Source of the DNA: Cellulophaga sp. L1A9
Lineage (GTDB): Bacteria > Bacteroidota > Bacteroidia > Flavobacteriales > Flavobacteriaceae
Direction of reading: 5' to 3'
Length of the DNA: 64,000 bases
Assembly: GCF_009797025.1 (NCBI RefSeq)
Contig: NZ_CP047027.1
Coordinates: forward strand, 2,232,001 to 2,296,000
Every line of letters begins with the position of its first letter. Position 1 is the first letter of the stretch. Positions 25,749 through 34,094 of the stretch are shown piece by piece. Both the position numbers and the translations under genes were made by a program. The notes below the pieces were generated by a model, which saw only the letters and a program-made list of their open reading frames with translations, ran no database searches and was not told where the DNA came from.

Positions 25749-25820
25749 ACCCCTAAGCTTTGTTAAGTTTAGAGGTTGTAATTTTTAGCTTTTTTAATTA
25801 AATCTTATCTTTTGTTAAGC

Positions 25821-25958
25821 TTAAGGATAAAAAATAAGTCCCGCAAAATAACTAAAGATTAGAACGATAATGAAAAATAGGATAGTAACAAGTAAGCTTA
25901 TCCCAATTCTCTTGTAATCAATTGATCTGTGTTTTTGATGGTTAATACTGTCTTTCAT
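25821..25958 (-). CDS. Small single-span membrane protein (45 aa)
   Basis: A 45-codon frame, ATG to TAA. The N-terminus is basic (KDSINHQKHRSIDYKR), followed by one membrane helix (ISLLVTILFFIIVLIFSYF). The composition is typical of small flavobacterial membrane proteins and no family is recognised. It lies convergent to the lipoprotein gene in a gap without other genes. Confidence 0.5.
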   Translation of the reverse strand: MKDSINHQKHRSIDYKRIGISLLVTILFFIIVLIFSYFAGLIFYP

Positions 25959-26643
25959 AATTAATGGTTCAAGGTTCTGACTGTAAAGGTATTACGCCTA
26001 CTTAAATTATATTGTTGTGGTTAGACGAATAGACATTTACTGTCGATGAAAGTCATATTTAAATAGATTAGCCAATTTTTAAGAGTAGGAAAAATCGCTT
26101 TTTTAAATAAATATCATCGCTTTTTAAGGGTTCTTGTCGTATTGAAAACTTCTTTTCTTTAATTATACTTCATTTAAAATGTAGATGAGCTGTTTCTTGT
26201 CTAAGAAATTTAGAATCATTACTTGTATTTAAGAGGTTGATTGTCAGTTAGATAAATTTAATTTTTTGATAATGATTTTTTAACGTTCAATTTTAAAATA
26301 ATTTCTTGTTTTTCCATTTTTTTTGTTTTCATTTGTCATCTCAAACCAATATAAAATAAGCGGTTTGGCAACTAAGCTTTTAGCTACATATAATGAGTAT
26401 TAATTTTATGTTCGGGGGATTGGAAAATAGGAAGGCAAATCCAATGCCGGTCTTGAAAAGAGGCAACCGAATAAAAGTATTTTCTTCTATAGAATCTAGA
26501 ATCGTGAGCAGTCAACACGATTATTTTTTTATACCTACTACCCAACGTCAAATCATTATCTAGGGATTGTATTAATTTATTTGGTAAAAACAGCAGTGTT
26601 TTTAAAATCAGTTTATTAGTTTTAACAAATACAATCCATTTTA
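25959..26643 (+). other. 685-bp leader region before the polyamine operon
   Basis: This very AT-rich stretch has no convincing gene. One plus-strand frame at 26393-26563 (56 codons, starting MSINFMFGGLENRKANPMPV) is moderately protein-like and could be a small gene or leader peptide, but it has no family or clear promoter. The long leader might hold regulation of the arginine decarboxylase operon. No riboswitch was recognised. Confidence 0.4.
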
Positions 26644-28044
26644 ATGAATACAAAATATATCAATTTAATAGATCAAACGTATTATTTTCCTCAAGAAGAA
26701 TTTACTTTAGAGGGCGAAAACCTTAATTTTCACGGCATTCCTTTAATGGATTTGGTAGAGAAATATGGTAGCCCCATGAAATTTACGTACCTGCCTAAAA
26801 TCTCTGAAAATATAAACAGAGCAAAAGCATGGTTTAAAATTGCGATGGAAAAGAATGATTATAAGGGTAAGTACCACTATTGTTATTGTACAAAAAGTTC
26901 ACATTTTCAACCTGTTTTAAATGAAGTGCTGAATAATGATGTGCATATTGAAACTTCTTCGGCCTATGATATAAACATCGTGGAAAAGCTTAAGAAGAAA
27001 GGCAAAATTAAGGACGATACCTATGTAATATGTAACGGCTTTAAAAGAGACGAGTATATAGATAACATTGGTAGGTTAATTAACGAGGGTCATCATAATT
27101 GTATTCCTATTATAGATAACTACGAAGAGATAGATCTATTGTCAGATGTCATTGAAGATACTTTCAAAGTTGGTATTCGTATCGCTTCCGAAGAAGAGCC
27201 TAAATTTGAGTTCTATACATCAAGGTTAGGAATAGGGTATAAAAACATTGTTCCTTTTTATGAAAATCAGATAAAAGATAATGATAAAGTAGAGCTTAAA
27301 ATGCTTCACTTCTTTATAAACACAGGAATTCGTGACAATGCCTATTATTGGAATGAATTGGTGAAATGTTTAAAAGTTTACATTCGCCTTAAAAAAATGT
27401 GCCCTTCATTAGACAGTTTAAATATTGGTGGTGGTTTTCCTATAAAGAATTCATTAGCTTTTGATTATGATTATCAATATATGATTGATGAAATTATCAA
27501 TCAAATTAATATTGCTTGTCAAGAAGCGGAAGTTCCAGTACCTCATATATTTACAGAATTTGGTAGCTTTACTGTAGGAGAAAGTGGGGGCGCTATTTAT
27601 GAAATATTATATCAAAAGCAACAAAACGATCGTGAGAAATGGAACATGATAGATTCTTCTTTCATTACCACCTTGCCAGATACTTGGGCAATTAATAAAC
27701 GTTTTGTGATGTTGCCAATTAATCGTTGGCAAGATGAATATGAGCGTGTACTCTTAGGAGGCCTAACATGCGATAGTGATGATTATTACAATAGCGAACA
27801 GAATATGAACGCTATTTATTTACCAAAATATAGAAGAGATAAACCTTTGTTTATCGGCTTTTTCAATACGGGAGCATATCAAGAATCTATAGGAGGTTAT
27901 GGAGGGTTGCAGCATTGTTTAATACCGCAACCAAAACATATTCTTATAGACAGAGATGAAAATGGAAAATTAACAACCAAATTATTTAACGAACAACAAA
28001 AAGCAGAAGACCTGCTAAAAATTTTAGGCTATGACGACAACTAA
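26644..28044 (+). CDS. speA: Arginine decarboxylase (PLP fold type III)
   Basis: A 466-residue decarboxylase of the alanine-racemase-fold group. The Schiff-base lysine is Lys84 in CYCTKSSHF. The glycine-rich phosphate loop is LNIGGGFPIKNS, and the late motifs LGGLTCDSDDYY and GAYQESIGGYGG supply the substrate-site Cys-Asp. It converts arginine to agmatine and CO2. It is the first of a polyamine operon, and the next gene overlaps its 3' end by 14 bases. It is shorter than E. coli SpeA (658 aa), as in other Bacteroidota. Confidence 0.92.
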   Translation: MNTKYINLIDQTYYFPQEEFTLEGENLNFHGIPLMDLVEKYGSPMKFTYLPKISENINRAKAWFKIAMEKNDYKGKYHYCYCTKSSHFQPVLNEVLNNDVHIETSSAYDINIVEKLKKKGKIKDDTYVICNGFKRDEYIDNIGRLINEGHHNCIPIIDNYEEIDLLSDVIEDTFKVGIRIASEEEPKFEFYTSRLGIGYKNIVPFYENQIKDNDKVELKMLHFFINTGIRDNAYYWNELVKCLKVYIRLKKMCPSLDSLNIGGGFPIKNSLAFDYDYQYMIDEIINQINIACQEAEVPVPHIFTEFGSFTVGESGGAIYEILYQKQQNDREKWNMIDSSFITTLPDTWAINKRFVMLPINRWQDEYERVLLGGLTCDSDDYYNSEQNMNAIYLPKYRRDKPLFIGFFNTGAYQESIGGYGGLQHCLIPQPKHILIDRDENGKLTTKLFNEQQKAEDLLKILGYDDN

Positions 28045-28975
28045 CAATTACGCGGGAATACCTGATAAGTATGCGCAATTGGAAACGGCAAAGGTGGTTT
28101 TAATACCAGTGCCATATGACGGAACAAGTACATGGAGAAAAGGAGCAGACAAAGGGCCAGAAGCCTTTTTAAAAGCCTCAGAAAACATGGAAATTTATGA
28201 CATCGAAACAGATACTGAAGTATACCAACAAGGTATTTACTTGGCAGATGCTGTAACTGAAAACAGTTCACCAGAAGCTATGGTTGATGCAGTACATGCG
28301 GTAACTAAAGACTTTATCAAAAGAAATAAATTTGTAACTCTTTTTGGGGGAGAGCATTCTATTTCAATTGGTACTATTAGAGCCTTCAATGAATGCTTTA
28401 ATAATTTAACCGTATTGCATATAGATGCCCATGCAGATTTGCGTGAGTCGTACGATGGTAGTAAATGTAACCATGCGTGTGCTGTTCATGAAGCTAGCCA
28501 AACTACAAACCTTATTCAAGTAGGTATCCGAAGCATGGATGCTATTGAAAAAAGTTTTATGGACGAAGAAAAAACATTCTTTGCACATGATATAATTAAT
28601 GATGAATATTGGATGGATACCGTTATTGAGTTAATGACTGAAAACGTATTGATTACATTTGATTTAGATGCATTAGATCCTAGTATATTATCATCAACAG
28701 GGACTCCTGAACCAGGAGGATTATTTTGGTATGAAACTTTAGAATTTTTAAAGAGAGTTTTTAAAGAAAAAAATGTTGTTGGTTTTGATATTGTTGAACT
28801 TTGTCCTAATGAGGTTGATAAAACCTCTGATTTCTTAGCGGCTAAGTTGTATTATAAAATGTTAAGCTATAAATTTATGGGTGAAGCTGCAGATGAAGCC
28901 TACGATAACACGTATGATGTAGATTTGAAAGCAGGCACTACTAATAATTCAAAATTCGAAGATGACGAAGACTAA
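28031..28975 (+). CDS. speB: Agmatinase
   Basis: A 314-residue ureohydrolase. Binuclear manganese ligands are visible in GGEHSI, HIDAHADLR and FDLDALDPSI, plus the late Glu in FDIVEL. Agmatine is hydrolysed to putrescine and urea. The start overlaps the decarboxylase gene by 14 bases and the end overlaps the deoxyhypusine-synthase-like gene by 14 bases, so translation is coupled across all three. Confidence 0.94.
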   Translation: MTTTNNYAGIPDKYAQLETAKVVLIPVPYDGTSTWRKGADKGPEAFLKASENMEIYDIETDTEVYQQGIYLADAVTENSSPEAMVDAVHAVTKDFIKRNKFVTLFGGEHSISIGTIRAFNECFNNLTVLHIDAHADLRESYDGSKCNHACAVHEASQTTNLIQVGIRSMDAIEKSFMDEEKTFFAHDIINDEYWMDTVIELMTENVLITFDLDALDPSILSSTGTPEPGGLFWYETLEFLKRVFKEKNVVGFDIVELCPNEVDKTSDFLAAKLYYKMLSYKFMGEAADEAYDNTYDVDLKAGTTNNSKFEDDED

Positions 28976-29939
28976 AGGACCAATTTCTAATTTTATTGAA
29001 AAGTATTACTTGCACTTTAATTCAGCAGCATTAGTAGATGCCGCTAAAGGGTATGAAGACCAATTAAACAATGGTGCTAAAATGTTAGTGTCACTAGCGG
29101 GTGCTATGAGTACTGCTGAAATTGGAAAAATATTTGCTGAGGTTATTCGTCAAGATAAAGTTCAGATTATTTCTTGTACTGGGGCAAACTTAGAAGAGGA
29201 TATCATGAATTTGGTAGCGCATTCACATTATAAACGCGTTCCTAATTACCGTGATTTGACGCCTCAAGATGAGTGGGATTTATTAGAAAAAGGATTAAAC
29301 CGTGTTACCGATACCTGCATTCCAGAGGAGGAAGCATTTAGAAGATTGCAAGAACATATCTTTAAAATCTGGAAAGATTCAGAAGATGCAGGTGAACGTT
29401 ATTTGCCGCATGAATATATGTACAAAATGCTCCTTTCAGGTGTTCTTGAAGAGTATTATGAGATAGATTTGAAAGATTCTTGGATGTATGCAGCAGCAGA
29501 GAAAAATCTGCCGATCATCTGTCCGGGATGGGAAGATAGTACCATGGGGAACATCTTTGCTTCTTATGTTTTAAAAGGAGAATTAAAAGCAAGTACGATG
29601 AAATCTGGGATTGAGTACATGACGTTCTTAGCAGATTGGTATACTGATAATTCTGAGAATGGGATTGGTTTCTTTCAAATAGGTGGAGGTATCGCAGGAG
29701 ATTTTCCAATTTGTGTAGTGCCAATGTTATATCAAGATATGGAACGTACAGGAACTCCTTTCTGGAGTTATTTCTGTCAGATTAGTGACTCTACCACAAG
29801 TTATGGTTCGTATTCAGGTGCAGTGCCAAACGAAAAAATAACTTGGGGGAAATTAGACATAAATACCCCAAAATTTATTATTGAAAGTGATGCTACTATT
29901 GTGGCACCATTAATTTTCGCATACTTATTAGACCAGTAA
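28962..29939 (+). CDS. Deoxyhypusine-synthase-family protein, probable homospermidine synthase
   Basis: A 325-residue member of the deoxyhypusine synthase family. The NAD-binding parts (SLAGAMSTAEIGK, SCTGANLEEDI) and the active-site lysine Lys297 in TWGKLD are conserved. Bacteria lack the eIF5A substrate of the eukaryotic enzyme, so another aminobutyl acceptor is needed. The position directly after agmatinase makes putrescine the obvious donor and acceptor, giving homospermidine, a major polyamine of many Flavobacteriaceae. That step is inference. Confidence 0.88.
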   Translation: MTKTKGPISNFIEKYYLHFNSAALVDAAKGYEDQLNNGAKMLVSLAGAMSTAEIGKIFAEVIRQDKVQIISCTGANLEEDIMNLVAHSHYKRVPNYRDLTPQDEWDLLEKGLNRVTDTCIPEEEAFRRLQEHIFKIWKDSEDAGERYLPHEYMYKMLLSGVLEEYYEIDLKDSWMYAAAEKNLPIICPGWEDSTMGNIFASYVLKGELKASTMKSGIEYMTFLADWYTDNSENGIGFFQIGGGIAGDFPICVVPMLYQDMERTGTPFWSYFCQISDSTTSYGSYSGAVPNEKITWGKLDINTPKFIIESDATIVAPLIFAYLLDQ

Positions 29940-29943
29940 TTAT

Positions 29944-30261
29944 ATGGACAATTTAAAAAGAGTTATCGTTGATTTTAAAAAGCTTACGCCAGAAGTATTA
30001 AAACTTTTGGTAGAGAAGTATCCTGATGGTTATGATGATTTAAACATTATTTCGTTTAAAAATGCACAAGGAGAACGTATTGAAGCAGTTGAGGTAACTA
30101 CGGAAGATACTAAGTATTTGGTAAAAATTAGTGCCAAATTAGAATCTACAATGGCTAATTATGACGAGGACGATTATGAGGATTTTGAAGGGGATGATCC
30201 AGATGCAGTTGTAGATCCAGATCTTCTTCCTGAAGAGGGTGAAATGGATGATGAGGATTAA
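29944..30261 (+). CDS. Acidic hypothetical protein (105 aa) of the polyamine operon
   Basis: A 105-residue protein. The N-terminal 60 residues are mixed alpha/beta (MDNLKRVIVDFKKLTPEVLK). The C-terminal 30 residues are almost entirely Asp, Glu, Pro and Gly, a tail that could bind polycations such as polyamines. No enzymatic motif is present. It starts four bases after the preceding stop, and a terminator follows, so it closes the operon. Confidence 0.75.
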   Translation: MDNLKRVIVDFKKLTPEVLKLLVEKYPDGYDDLNIISFKNAQGERIEAVEVTTEDTKYLVKISAKLESTMANYDEDDYEDFEGDDPDAVVDPDLLPEEGEMDDED

Positions 30262-30292
30262 ATAATAATTCTTTTGATTAACATTTTATAGA

Positions 30293-30318
30293 ACCAATCT
30301 TCTAAAGATTGGTTTTTT
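30293..30318 (+). terminator. Intrinsic terminator of the polyamine operon
   Basis: AACCAATCTT pairs with AAGATTGGTT around CTA, followed by six T. Confidence 0.88.
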
Positions 30319-30355
30319 GTATTGAATGTAAGTTTAATAGGCAAAAAAAAGTAAT

Positions 30356-31729
30356 TTGGAAGATTTAAAAATAGTAGGAAGTGAAGAGTGGTGTGTTTTT
30401 GAAGGTTTGGGAATACCGGCCATTAAGGCAAGAGTAGATTCAGGGGCCAAAACCTCATCTATTCAAGCTACTAATATTAAGGTTTTTATCAGAGGGGCAC
30501 ATGAGTGGGTTAAATTTGAGGTTAATCCAATTCAAGACAATAGAAGCATCACGATAGAGTGTGAGGCAAAATTAGTAGATAGAAGAACGGTAAAAAGTTC
30601 TTCAGGAATATCAGAAGAGCGTTATGTGATAAAAACCGCAATGACACTTGGTGAGGATACTTTTGATATTGAGTTGACTTTAGCGAGTAGAGATACTATG
30701 GAGTTTAGAATGCTTTTAGGAAGAGAAGCCCTAAGCAATAGATATGTTGTAAACCCAGCTAGTAATTTCTTGGTTCAAGAATTTACTACGACAGATGTTA
30801 CTGGTAAATACTCCAACTACTTTAAAGAAAAAACAGGACTTAAAATTGCTATTTTAGCGAGTAATCCAGAGCTATATAGTAATAAAAGATTAATTGAAGC
30901 AGGAGAAGCGCGCGGTCATGAAATGGTATTTCTTAATGTAGAGCATGCCTATATGAAATTAGATGCACATTCTCCTCAAATAAGATACCGTGGTGGTAAT
31001 ATTTTAAATGAATTTGATGCCATTATTCCTAGAATAAAACCAGCAGTTACTTTTTATGCCTGTGCACTTATTCGTCAGTTTGATAATTTAGGGGTGTATT
31101 GTTTAAACTCTGCAGAAGCTATTACACAATCGCGTGATAAGCTATTTGCTTCTCAATTGTTTTCTAAGAACGATATTCATATCCCGATTACCGGATTTGC
31201 AAAATCGCCTATGGATACAAAAGATCTTATTAAAATGGTAAATGGTGCACCATTAATTATAAAACTATTGGAAAGCACACAAGGTAAAGGAGTTGTTCTG
31301 GCTGAAACAAATAAAGCGGCTGAGAGTGTTATTAACGCCTTTAAGAGTGTTCAAACTAACATTTTGGTGCAAGAGTTCATAAAAGAAGCAAACGGGCAAG
31401 ATATTCGTTGTTTTGTTGTGAATGGGAAAGTGATTGCTTCTATGCAACGCCAAGCAGAAAAAGGAGAATTTAGAGCCAATATCCACCAAGGGGGTAAAGC
31501 ATCTATTATAAAAATTACGCAAGAGGAGAAAAAATTAGCGATTAAAGCTGCTAAAGTGATGAATTTGGCGGTTGCAGGAGTAGATATTATTCGTTCTAAC
31601 AAAGGACCTTTGTTATTAGAAGTGAACTCTTCTCCAGGGTTAGAAGGGATTGAAAATGCTACAGGAAAAGATATCGCGAATAGCATGATAATGGCAATTG
31701 AATCCAAACTAAAAGTAACCATCAAGTAA
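30356..31729 (+). CDS. Retropepsin-like domain fused to an ATP-grasp (RimK-type) ligase, TTG start
   Basis: A 457-residue two-domain protein. Residues 1-145 match the RimK-associated zinc-protease family (PF05618), which has a pepsin-like fold, with Asp28 in VDSGAKTSS. Residues 160-457 form a RimK-like ATP-grasp ligase ([33 protein letters not shown]). RimK-type ligases add amino acids such as glutamate to protein or small-molecule termini. An in-frame TAG lies 18 bases before the TTG at 30356, and no ATG is nearby, so the start is non-ATG. It is monocistronic, with terminators on both sides. Confidence 0.88.
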   Translation: MEDLKIVGSEEWCVFEGLGIPAIKARVDSGAKTSSIQATNIKVFIRGAHEWVKFEVNPIQDNRSITIECEAKLVDRRTVKSSSGISEERYVIKTAMTLGEDTFDIELTLASRDTMEFRMLLGREALSNRYVVNPASNFLVQEFTTTDVTGKYSNYFKEKTGLKIAILASNPELYSNKRLIEAGEARGHEMVFLNVEHAYMKLDAHSPQIRYRGGNILNEFDAIIPRIKPAVTFYACALIRQFDNLGVYCLNSAEAITQSRDKLFASQLFSKNDIHIPITGFAKSPMDTKDLIKMVNGAPLIIKLLESTQGKGVVLAETNKAAESVINAFKSVQTNILVQEFIKEANGQDIRCFVVNGKVIASMQRQAEKGEFRANIHQGGKASIIKITQEEKKLAIKAAKVMNLAVAGVDIIRSNKGPLLLEVNSSPGLEGIENATGKDIANSMIMAIESKLKVTIK

Positions 31730-31750
31730 GCGCAAAAATTTATAAAAAAC

Positions 31751-31782
31751 AAAACGCCTTAACATTTTTGTTAAGGCGTTTT
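31751..31782. terminator. Bidirectional hairpin terminator
   Basis: AAAACGCCTTAACA pairs exactly with TGTTAAGGCGTTTT around four T. It lies between the convergent RimK-type and L-threonine dehydrogenase genes. Confidence 0.9.
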
Positions 31783-31804
31783 ATTTTTCGTATAATCGCT
31801 ATGA

Positions 31805-32743
31805 CTATTTTAAGTTTTTCAGCATTTCAAGGGTTGTTTTTTCTAAGTCAAATTCAGGTTTCCAACCCCAATCTTCTTGCGCTTTATCATCATTGATGCT
31901 AGAAGGCCAAGAGTCCGCAATTTGCTGTCTGAAATCTGGCGCATAGCTAATTTCAAAATCAGGAACATGGGTTTTAATACTCTCATATATTTCTGACGGA
32001 TTAAAAGTCATTGCCGCTAAATTATAACTAGAGCGTATCTTAATTTTTTCAGCAGGGGTTTCCATAATATTTATGGTAGCTCGGATGGCATCATCCATAA
32101 ACATCATTGGGAGTAAGGTATCTTCTTTTAAGAAACAAGAATATTTTTTTTCGGCTAATGCCTTATGGTATATTTCTACAGCATAATCTGTTGTTCCTCC
32201 GCCGGGCAAAGTTTTCCAGCTAATTAAACCAGGATATCTAACGCTTCGTACGTCTACACCAAATTTATTACAATAATACTCACACCAGCGCTCTCCAGAT
32301 TGTTTGCTAATTCCGTAAACGGTACTAGGTTCCATAATGGTATTTTGTTCTGTGTGCTCTTTTGGGGTATTTGGTCCAAAAACAGCAATAGATGAAGGCC
32401 AAAATAGCTTACTTATTTTTTTTTCCTTCGCCAAGTTTAAGACATTGAAAAGAGAATTCATATTTAAATTCCATGCACGCATAGGAAATTTCTCTGCTGT
32501 AGCACTGAGCATTGCTGCCATGAGGTATACTTCTTCAATTTCATAATGCATTACCACATTTTCTATTGCTTCGTAGTTGGTAGCATCTAGGATTTCAAAA
32601 GGGCCAGAAGCCATTAAATCGGCATTACCTTCACGAATATCACTTGCAATGACATTTTCATTTCCATGTTTTTCGCGCAGTGCAAAGGTTAGCTCAGTTC
32701 CAATTTGCCCACAAGCGCCAATAATTAAAATAGACTTCTGCAT
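31805..32743 (-). CDS. L-threonine 3-dehydrogenase, short-chain (extended SDR) type
   Basis: A 312-residue extended SDR from the ATG at 32743; three upstream residues are also possible. The NAD motif GACGQIG, the catalytic YGISK and the block SVRYPGLISWKTLPGGGTTDY match the SDR-type threonine dehydrogenases described from Flavobacterium and animals. It oxidises L-threonine to 2-amino-3-ketobutyrate, which a CoA ligase elsewhere would cleave to glycine and acetyl-CoA. Confidence 0.9.
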   Translation of the reverse strand: MQKSILIIGACGQIGTELTFALREKHGNENVIASDIREGNADLMASGPFEILDATNYEAIENVVMHYEIEEVYLMAAMLSATAEKFPMRAWNLNMNSLFNVLNLAKEKKISKLFWPSSIAVFGPNTPKEHTEQNTIMEPSTVYGISKQSGERWCEYYCNKFGVDVRSVRYPGLISWKTLPGGGTTDYAVEIYHKALAEKKYSCFLKEDTLLPMMFMDDAIRATINIMETPAEKIKIRSSYNLAAMTFNPSEIYESIKTHVPDFEISYAPDFRQQIADSWPSSINDDKAQEDWGWKPEFDLEKTTLEMLKNLK

Positions 32744-32993
32744 TTGATACATCTTATAGTTATAGTTTGCCTAATTTTATATAGAAATTAGGTCTGCAAA
32801 AATCGCAAGAAATTTTAATATTTAGGCACTCCTATTGAGTTATTTTTAATCGAAGTCTAATTATTTTACATAAACGATAAAATGACCTTAAAAATTGAGG
32901 TTTATTTTATATAATCCCTAATATATTGTAAGTTCTCAATTAGTAAATAAACATATTGTCACTATAAATTTAGTAGCGGTAATGATGTGTATT

Positions 32994-34091
32994 TTAGGCC
33001 TCTTTATCTAGTAAGTGTTGAGGGTTAATTTTCTGGAAATCTTTAGCATAAGGAGAATAAGAACCGTACATATTAGTAAAATTTAGGGCTAATTTCTTAA
33101 AATCTATTTTGTGCTGGTATTGGTCTAAGCATGTTATAATTAAATTGGCTCGGGTTGCTTTAGAATAAATTTGGTCAATTTTTAAACTGTGTAAAAGAAG
33201 GTCCGTATCTAATAGTCCTGTTCTTAGTTCCTTTTGAAACTCATTATAGGTGCAGGTTTCTTCTTCGTTATTTTTCAATACAATTTTTTGTTCATTGGGC
33301 ATGTAACCATTGCCATGTCTAGTGCTATAACACCTAGTTACATAATACATTTCAATATCTTTAATCTCTAATGCGTCACATATTTCTATGGCATTTTTTG
33401 AGCTTGTATTGGCATAGGTAACATGTGGGAAAGTACCATGATTCATATCAAGCAATATACCTTGACTTCCTTCAAAAATTAATGTAGAGTAATTATTTAA
33501 AAACGTATAGTCTTCAATTTTCCAATCTATATGATCAATACAATCTAAATAATAAGCAACATCATTCTTGAAATTTTCATCATATTGAAAACCATAATAA
33601 TTTCCAATTTGTTTTAATTTCTCTAGCAATAAATTCCGTGGTCCTATGAGGTCTATGGCGTAAAGCTTAAAAGGACCTTCGTTTCTTTTCATTGTGGCAC
33701 CAACTCCTTTGCCGCAAGTACCGTGTGTTAAGTTCTTTGTGTTATTCCTGTTTTGAAATACATCAAAAGGAGTGGTAATTTTTGCTAAAGGGTGTATATA
33801 TAAGGTAGTATTGCCACCTAAAAAGTTAAGTTCTTGAAACTCGTTAAATAGCAGGGTTGGGTGTACCGTACAATGTTCCGAAAAGTAGGAGGGTAAGCCT
33901 CTTAGCGCCCCACTGGCAAAACTAGAGTGAACATGTTTTTTACCCTCCAAGAGTACGGTATGTGCTGCTTGCTGCCCCCCAGAAAAACGAATCACGATGG
34001 CTTCTGGGTTTTGACTGCACAAGAAATCAGTTGTAATTCCTTTTCCTTCATCGCCAAAACCCAAACCAATAACAATTTTTGCTTTTTTCAT
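32994..34091 (-). CDS. Divergent adenylosuccinate synthetase homologue (PurA-like) of unknown substrate
   Basis: A 365-residue PurA-fold protein, about 60 residues shorter than PurA. The P-loop GDEGKG with Asp14, the catalytic His44 in AAHT, and the FEGSQGILLDMNHGTFPHVT block are conserved. Asn in NAGHT is replaced by Gln, and the IMP loop TTGRGIGP reads TCGKGVGA. The aspartate-binding loop, typically GATTGRRRRTGW, is reduced to EFQKELRTGL (284-293). The guanine-base lysine before LD (Thr-Lys-Leu-Asp in PurA) is Cys. It may ligate a different nucleotide or amine. It is last in a tight three-gene cassette, three bases after the VWA gene. Confidence 0.82.
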   Translation of the reverse strand: MKKAKIVIGLGFGDEGKGITTDFLCSQNPEAIVIRFSGGQQAAHTVLLEGKKHVHSSFASGALRGLPSYFSEHCTVHPTLLFNEFQELNFLGGNTTLYIHPLAKITTPFDVFQNRNNTKNLTHGTCGKGVGATMKRNEGPFKLYAIDLIGPRNLLLEKLKQIGNYYGFQYDENFKNDVAYYLDCIDHIDWKIEDYTFLNNYSTLIFEGSQGILLDMNHGTFPHVTYANTSSKNAIEICDALEIKDIEMYYVTRCYSTRHGNGYMPNEQKIVLKNNEEETCTYNEFQKELRTGLLDTDLLLHSLKIDQIYSKATRANLIITCLDQYQHKIDFKKLALNFTNMYGSYSPYAKDFQKINPQHLLDKEA

Positions 34092-34094
34092 TTC

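Noticed and set aside
25750..25792. Hairpin after the lipoprotein gene (CCCCTAAG...GTTTAGAGG)
   Set aside because: Only an imperfect stem with mismatches and a short T-tract; not strong enough to list as a terminator.
26384..26653. 89-codon minus-strand frame in the leader of the polyamine operon
   Set aside because: It overlaps the ATG of the arginine decarboxylase and has poor protein character; the plus-strand 56-codon frame is more plausible.
31351..31752. 133-codon minus-strand frame opposite the RimK-type gene
   Set aside because: It lies wholly opposite a well-supported ATP-grasp gene and its end runs through the terminator.
32994..34091. PurA-like protein as phage PurZ (2-aminoadenine synthesis)
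   Set aside because: From memory, PurZ changes the catalytic Asp of the GDEGKG loop; here that Asp is kept. No phage genes or DNA polymerase lie nearby.
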